64,000 nt of DNA from Misgurnus anguillicaudatus. Taxonomy: Eukaryota; Chordata; Actinopteri; Cypriniformes; Cobitidae. Made by a program: the position numbers and the translations under genes. Location: the NCBI RefSeq assembly GCF_027580225.2, contig NW_027395276.1:3269501-3333500 (forward strand), read 5' to 3'. Within the stretch, counting starts at the first letter, position 1. Every line of letters begins with the position of its first letter. The notes under the pieces were generated by a model. The model did no database searches, had not been told where the DNA came from, and saw only the letters and a program-made list of their open reading frames with translations. This document shows positions 57,718-64,000 of this stretch, piece by piece.

Positions 57718-58700
57718 CTATAGAGAAAAACACAACCCAACAACATTAAACTCAGATGTGTGTATTGATGTATCTAATTAAACAACTAAAGATTCAATCA
57801 ATCCACTAACTGTGAATAATCAGGGCTGACAGCAATGAGCTGCTGGAACAAACAAATGAGAGTTTGCTGTTAAAAATAAATCACAGGTCAGCTTTATTGA
57901 TTGTACTTCTCGGTCCAAATAGGTTTGTCAATGAGCAAGTGTAATTCCCAAACTACTTTAGTAGAGTTTAAGGCTTGCCAAAATTACGGTTTGCAAACTC
58001 CTGGTGGTTCATGAGGGGAATTGCAGGGGGTTTGTGAGTTGATGTTTAATTATAATAAATAATTATATATATAAAATATTATAATATAATAACATATTAT
58101 ATTTAATACATTTTACATAAATATTTTTAAAATCAAAACAATCTGAATAACGCACTAAGAAAAATATATATATAATTAATTTATTTTGTTTCCTAATGTC
58201 AAGTGACGGTTATACAACACTACATCAGAAAATTGAGAACTCATGCAAAATAGACAGATGGGTTTTATGTACCAATAAATGAAAATTATCAGATGAAAAT
58301 CATATAAAAAGTAATAAAAACAATATATAAAATAATACTGATAAAAACTTTAAAACAGATTAAATAAAAAAAATGAATTCATGCAAATGTGTTATTAAAT
58401 TATTGAAATATTCACTTAAAATCTCAAGGGGTACTTCAAGTAAAAACTTTTAGGTCAAGTGGGTTCGGCTGACACAAAAGTAAAAAACACCTGGTTTTTA
58501 GAAACCATATGTAGGAAACCTGAGCACTATTAAAAATATTTTTTTAACAGTTACACATGAAAATGTAGTTAAATTATGTATGTTTTTATATATTTAGCAT
58601 ATTTGAACCTCTGACAAGATCACAAATCTTTTTGTGAGAAAACATTGTGAAAAGGTTTTTGTAGATGGATAAAATTCATAGACACTTGCAATGTGATTAA
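57718..58700. other. intron upstream of the penultimate exon, no feature seen
   Basis: AT-rich. No further glypican exon was recognised on the minus strand. Confidence 0.4.
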
Positions 58701-59008
58701 ATGTGACGCTGCACCACAAAACCAGTTATAATGGTCAGTATTTGACACATCTGAATGCTGAATAAATAACCTTTTTATTGATTTATCGTTTGTTAGGATA
58801 GGACAATATTTGTTAATGCTAATAATAAATAATTTTTTGATATATTTATGGTAGGAAATGTACAAAATATCTTCATGCAACATTATCTTCACTTAATATC
58901 CTAATGATTTTTGGCATAAAAAGCAATCATTTTGACCCATACAATGAATTGTTGGCTATTGCCGCAAATATACCCATGCTATGACTGGTTTTGCGGTCCA
59001 GGGTCAGA
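58701..59008. mobile_element. complete copy of the GACCCTGGACCACAAAACCAG family
   Basis: TGTGACGCTGCACCACAAAACCAGT at the left and ACTGGTTTTGCGGTCCAGGGTCA at the right give inverted repeats of about 23 bp. The interior has GGACAATATTTG, CTTAATATCCTAATGATTTT and ATTTTGACCCATACAATGAA in the same order as the interrupted copies at 20396, 31078 and 44085. 308 bp, non-coding; overlapping frames are not genes. Confidence 0.85.
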
Positions 59009-59639
59009 AATAGTATCCTTGTTTTTATCTGATGTATGTGTACACTGTAAAAATAAAACTATAAAACAACAGCCCTATGTAAAGCATTCTGGGAACCAGA
59101 AATCCTCATCAACCTTTTTCCCGTCAGATTTTGGTTCCCAAAATGCTATGCATGAGATTTATTCTGTAAAGATAAAGATTTGTTCATGTTTATGTTTATT
59201 TAACGTTGAACAAACTGCTGCCAGTAAATAACACTACATTAAGGTACTGGCAAACATAAATTTGTTTCAAAGGTCATCCTTAGGAGTTAAACTGAATAAG
59301 CATTTTTATACCCAAATGTAAGTCGACACATTCAGCTTCTCAAGCATAACATTCCAACCACTAAATAGATTTTCTATTAAGGACTTTTACTGAACAATTA
59401 CTGAAATCGGGCATCTGAATAATAATAATAAAGTGCTTTCGTATTTTTGTCTTTCTTGCAGTAAATATGTGGATAACAACAATTATAGCATTAGAAATAC
59501 TACTGCGACTAAAGTCTGCTGACATTGGCTTCACTTAGCATCCTCTTACATAGGTTACATTTTTACTACGCACGCTAGTATGGTTAATCTTAACCGCTGT
59601 ATTCTGCTGTTTATCTTTTATTCTGTGTTTTTTCCTGCA
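59009..59639. other. intronic sequence, no feature seen
   Basis: No exon or repeat end recognised. Confidence 0.35.
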
Positions 59640-59715
59640 TCTATTAATGTAAAGCTGCTTTGAAACAATTAAACAATTGCGAAAAGTGCTATATAAATAA
59701 AATTGAATTGAATTA
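59640..59715 (+). mobile_element. solo non-LTR retroelement 3' tail
   Basis: AAAGCTGCTTTGAAACAATT, then GCGAAAAGTGCTATATAAAT and AAAATTGAATTGAATT. This is the widespread fish tail also present in reverse at 26660. Only the tail remains; no coding part. Confidence 0.65.
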
Positions 59716-59852
59716 AAGACATACCGTTGGATTAACCAGCACAAAAAAAAAATCAATTTTGGTAATCATCATTACTGTGGTTTAACACAGCTGTGACATT
59801 GGGTGCTGTACTAATACATTTGTTAAGCATTGTACTGTATGTGTATATGTAA

Positions 59853-59987
59853 GGGATAATGTAGAGGCAGCCGGTAGTTATCGAGAAATAAGCCCCGACA
59901 GTGTGATCAGGACCCGAAGCGGAGGGTCTTGTATCACACTGAAGGGGCTTATTTCCCAATAACTACCGGCTGCCTCTACATTATCCC
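59853..59987. repeat. 135-bp hairpin head
   Basis: GGGATAATGTAGAGGCAGCC, then GGTAGTTATCGAGAAATAAG on the left, mirrored by CTTATTTCCCAATAACTACC and GGCTGCCTCTACATTATCCC on the right. Stem about 60 bp, loop about 15. It is the palindromic head of the surrounding element. Confidence 0.9.
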
Positions 59988-60087
59988 GCTTATTACACGG
60001 CTACTTGTCACATAAGAAAAAAAAACTGACATGAATATGAATTTGGAACATTTTATTGGCATATTTGTTTTAAATTAACGTTTTTAT

Positions 60088-61401
60088 TAGGGCTATCAAT
60101 AGATTAAAAAAAATAATCTAGATTAATCTCATGATTTCATGAGTTAACTCGCGATTAATCGCAAATTAATCGCACATTTTTATCCGTTCTAAATTTACCC
60201 TAATTTAACACTTTTCAGGTTTTTAATACTCTGATCATATATAAATATATAGATGCTTTATGCAAATGTTAACAACGGCCTGTTAACATTTTTAACAGAA
60301 CCATCAAGCCATTGCTTTGTATATGCATTTTCCTTTAAGAAGAATTTTCTTTCTACATTTTTATTTGATGCTGCATCATTTGTGACATGTGCTGTCAAAT
60401 TTAGTCGAAATTAGCAAATTTTCAAAAAAATATTTGTTCATATTTTGACATTCTCTATTAAAACATAGAACAATGCATGATTTGGTGGAATATAACAAAA
60501 TATGACAGAACTACACCTGTTTGAAGTTGAAAGAGTCAGCAAAGTTAAATTACCAGAAAAATGACCACATCCATACATTAAATTACCCATCAATACCTTA
60601 AAATCACTGATAAAACTATAAGATTTAGCACACACAAAGCAAAAACATAATCAATATATGTTAAACTTTTTTTTCTTTTGTTTGGTTGACATTGTGACAG
60701 ACTGCTTAAAATCTAAGTGATCTAATATAATGTTACACATCAGATATTTTTACCCAACAGTTAACCAAACAATTACTTAATACATAACAGATTATAGATC
60801 CTACCTGCGTGAATTCTTATCAAAGCAGATATTTGTAAAACTTAAATTTTGTGTAGATGTCTATATATCCGGGTCGCGCACTCGCGCGTCTGTGTGCACG
60901 CGCTTCAGATGTCAGTCAGTCAGCGTGAGGAGATCGCTTTTGAGTCTTGTCGCTCTTAATAACTCTTTAACATTAATCAGGTACCGAACTTTATCTCTCT
61001 TAATGACTATTTTAACATCAAGCAAGTCCTGCAGTCTATTTTCTAAGTCATGCATAAAAGCGAAACCAAAATGAATTGAGACGCATCTTTGCATTAGATT
61101 AAGCATTAGGAGGACGGGAACGTTACACCTCAGACGTATAAATATAGATCATTTCAGATGTCCAACGAGCATTTAGAGCATTGGATTTGCCAGACGATTT
61201 GGTTAATGTTCTTATTTCTATGAAAACCTTTGAATCATTTAGACATGATCCCATTTGTCTGCGTCTCTGTTCATTCAACTTTGGGCTGGACCAAGGGTCA
61301 AACAGAAATTACGCGTTGCGTTAATCGGCGTTAATGAAATTAGTTGCATTAAAATGAATTTGCGTTAACGCGTTATTAACGCATTAATTTTGACAGCCCT
61401 A
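60088..61401. mobile_element. 1.3-kb hAT-Ac-type element (TAGGGCTATCAA ends)
   Basis: Starts TAGGGCTATCAATAGATTAA and ends TTTTGACAGCCCTA. A perfect 8-bp duplication GTTTTTAT lies at 60080-60087 and 61402-61409. Sister of 26516-27631; both share ATTAATCGCACATTT at the left and TTAACGCGTTATTAACGC-like words at the right. No transposase frame. It interrupts the recombinase-carrying element. Confidence 0.95.
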
Positions 61402-61405
61402 GTTT

Positions 61406-61698
61406 TTATCCTTCCGCGAAACTTTGCACAGATGCATAAAATGATCGTAATACCTTATTAAGATCCTCTGCTTCATACTTGTCTGTCTCCATTTTTTTCT
61501 CTTTTAGCCAGTCTTTGAGAAGTTTAAATGCCCATTCTGTATTTTTTTTGTGTGTTGGCTTCGTAGCTGTCATGCTCTATTTTGTCAAGATCAGTCTCAG
61601 TAAGCTCTCTGTGTCTTGTCGTTGTTCGTTCTTCTATCCACTGTTCAAATGTTTTGTTTTTTTCTGTACATGTTAAAATTTATGTCAAAATTATCCAT
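61406..61698 (-). pseudogene. tyrosine-recombinase-like (DUF3504/Crypton-related) N-terminal fragment
   Basis: On the minus strand an ATG at 61698 opens MDNFDINFNMYRKKQN. After one frameshift comes [33 protein letters not shown], and after a second shift [39 protein letters not shown]. The pattern (N-terminal helix, WAxxLLxxWLxEK, then LNxxLRxFYASV) resembles the start of the DUF3504 module of KIAA1958, QRICH1 and ZMYM proteins, which derives from Crypton-type tyrosine recombinases. The catalytic Arg-His-Tyr region is absent. The reading stops at the edge of the hAT insertion, and nothing coding resumes on its far side. Confidence 0.6.
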
Positions 61699-61905
61699 TC
61701 TTAATTGTGGTTGTCCAGTGTTTGTCACAAGATGGCGCCAAACAGTAATCTTTATTGATCTTTATTGGCGCGGAGCGATTTTAATCGTACAAGTAGTACC
61801 GGCTATGCGTTATTACTTTGGAGCGGTTATTATTTGAAAAGAACGAACCTGCAAATGTGTCAACTGACCAATCAGAATTAAGCATTCCAGAGAGCCGTGT
61901 AATAA

Positions 61906-64000
61906 ATATATGTAGCATTTCACGTCACAAAGCATATAGATGATGGTAATTGTAAACATCAGTGATAGTATTAAAGAGTATACCATGGTCCTCTGTAAGT
62001 ATTTAGCATGATACTGAAAGATAACCAGAAGGTTAAAGCACATGTGTGTGGTCAGATCTGTGAAGACGGGGAATGTGACATTTCTAAATCAAGCTCTGAA
62101 CACATTCAGCGCTGGGACCGGGCCAGAACTGCTTCGGATTAACTAGTTTAGCATAGCACAAGATATTTTAAACCATACACACATACACTAATGTACATCT
62201 TATTTGACTAAAAGTCTATAATCCTACTGAGATTTTTTTTTGGTCTTTCATTTAAACATGTACAAAATGTAAACTTACATTTATGCATTTGGCAGATACT
62301 TTAATACAAACAGCAAAACAACACTCATATAACGGTAGCAGTTCATTTGTGTGACAATAGTATGTAGTGGACAGCGTACAACTTGCTGAGGGTGGAAACT
62401 ATGGTAATGCAGGGCAGTAAGTGGGCGGGGCTTTATCAATGTGACCTCACATTGATAAGAAAATTAAAACAGCATGTCTAATGAGCCTGCTTTGGTTTAA
62501 TGAGGATTAAAAAACAAGGAGCGGGTGAATTTTTTTTATCGTAGGGTGGTTGTTTTCCCAAACTGCTAACACACATTATGTGTTAGGTGCTCTTTCATAA
62601 AAGTTTAAATTTGGGTGAAACACTCAGCTCGTCAATGTCACTTCTCACTCAGCCATCCAATCACAGTGATGGAGGAATCAGACTCCATGAATCCCATTGT
62701 TTAACAAAAAAAAGTATTATTAAAGTATTATTGCAACCAAAGCGCTCTGCTGAAAAAAGCTGACAAGCGCCTACAGTCGGCATCTGCCAGGCGTTTTCCT
62801 TTAGATTTCTAGCATAATGTACAAGTATTCAAATCCACTGTCATATCATTTCACTCCAGATTTCCCATTTAGTTCAGTAATGGACTTTCAGCATTATAAG
62901 ACAAAGCATTTGATTTTAATCTACCTCTACCTGTGGAGGGGTAAATGTCACAACACACTCCTATATGCAGTCCTTTAGAAGTCGCTTGGCACAAAAGTGC
63001 CCGGCGGGGAAATAAATGTCAATGTAAAGGTTGAACTTAGATGGCCTTTCAACCTTTGAGTCAGCACAATCAGAAGACGTCCGATTTCACAAACTTACCG
63101 TGACTTTTCACCTCATGCCCGAGGCTTATAAGTCAGCTCTACAGAGACATGATGCTATAGATAAATATAGGAGGTTAGCCGGGACAGACAGATAAATATA
63201 CACTGTAGCTGATATCCATTGACAGAAATGACAACGGCATCATACACATGGCTGATCCCACACTGCTGGGGTTGCTAACTCTGTCCTGACGACGCACAAG
63301 AACGCCTTTTAAAAACAGACACATGCAGATTGATGCAAACACGGCTGACCTGTATCCTACGTTGGCACTTGCAGCATGCGACTGCAGACAGCGTTTCAAC
63401 ATTGTTTGGAGTGTCCGTGTGTGCATTTGCATTTGTCGCTTGGCCTGATATGGAAGTGCTGATTTCCTTATTTTTAGACCGTTTCAGTTTTTTTCTGGAG
63501 ATAATTTAATACTACATGACTCTTGCGATATTAGATGTCTGATCATGTTGCAACTGCAACAAAGATAGTCAGTGTGTAATATATCCCGTCTCGTGTGAAC
63601 CCAAATCATTTCTATTTAAAATGCCTGAACTGAATGCATACGCATTAGTTGAGCATGTCAATTGCTGGCAAAATGTCATTGTGTCTCTATGTGAAACTCT
63701 CAGTCATGTGTAAAGATGCTTTTCTGTATCCTGATCTCACACCTATTTCTGTCACCTAATTTATTAGCAGACACGCAGAACGCAGGTACGCAGAGATCTT
63801 TGCATTATAACATACTCTACCACACTATCAATAGACATAATAACCAGTCACGCAGCCTGGTACAAATATAACTCACACAAACACATGCTCACCCCGGCTT
63901 TATTGTAACTTAATATAACAAAATGCAAACCAGGATCTGATCGTTTGTTTTTGGAAAAACACAATAAATATTAAAAAATCCAAAAGAACAAGCTATAAAC
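61906..64000. other. intronic sequence, no gene seen
   Basis: No glypican exon recognised. 62390-62515 is a reversed fragment of the 53526-54060 repeat. The 85-codon minus frame at 63175-63432 has no known motif. Confidence 0.4.

Larger units (their letters stand above)
59851..61905. mobile_element. long copy 3 of the 'GGAATAATTGA' family, with recombinase-like remnant
   Basis: Architecture matches 3139-3385 and 8835-9090: a palindromic head (59853-59987), then GCTTATTACACGGCT, and a right module CCAATCAGAATTAAGCATTC...AGAGCCGTGTAATAA. TTATTACACGGCT (59990-60002) and AGCCGTGTAATAA (61893-61905) are perfect 13-bp inverted repeats. Between them lie a hAT insertion (60088-61401) and a minus-strand fragment of a tyrosine-recombinase-like protein (61406-61698). 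Without the hAT insert it would be about 740 bp, an internally deleted derivative of a coding element. Confidence 0.75.

Overview
This is nuclear DNA from a teleost fish, almost certainly a cypriniform (zebrafish, carp or goldfish type). The signs are AT-rich, intron-dominated sequence, split exons, GATA/GACA satellite, a tRNA-derived SINE head, and very dense short DNA transposons with 8-bp or TTAA target duplications that resemble families familiar from cyprinid genomes. It is not bacterial, and nearly every long open frame is chance or lies inside a repeat.

One host gene is supported, on the minus strand. Two exons lie about 43 kb apart. The exon at 57585-57717 encodes an acidic SGDCDDEDGC stretch; the last exon at 14479-14615 encodes a hydrophobic C-terminus typical of a GPI-anchor signal. 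The splice phases match: one leftover base joins two. Together they fit the C-terminus of a glypican of the GPC3/GPC5 subfamily, more likely gpc5-like. The 42,969-bp intron between them fills two thirds of the window. Positions below about 14350 lie downstream of the gene; positions above 57717 are the next upstream intron.

The rest is a layered record of transposition. Region by region: GATA/GACA satellite (439-2160); nested hAT-type elements (4124-5030); a Russian-doll cluster of at least six elements (6171-9147) with intact target duplications; TTAA elements inside older elements (12125-12388, 13591-13980); a 4.2-kb element with CACTC ends enclosing a decayed multi-exon gene (15468-19631); a stack at 20400-22590; two long hAT-Ac-type elements (26516-27631 and 60088-61401); a THAP-carrying element (30663-31065); concentric palindromes (37345-38662); a tandem dimer of 1.7-kb repeats (44191-47699); and further nests at 49638-51346 and 54310-56491.

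The most interesting material is coding debris inside transposons: two independent sets of THAP-domain exon fragments, a tyrosine-recombinase-like (DUF3504/Crypton-related) fragment in the long member of a family whose short members occur twice more in the window, and a captured minus-strand gene between CACTC-type termini. Family names rest on termini, target duplications and recognisable motifs only; no database search was possible.
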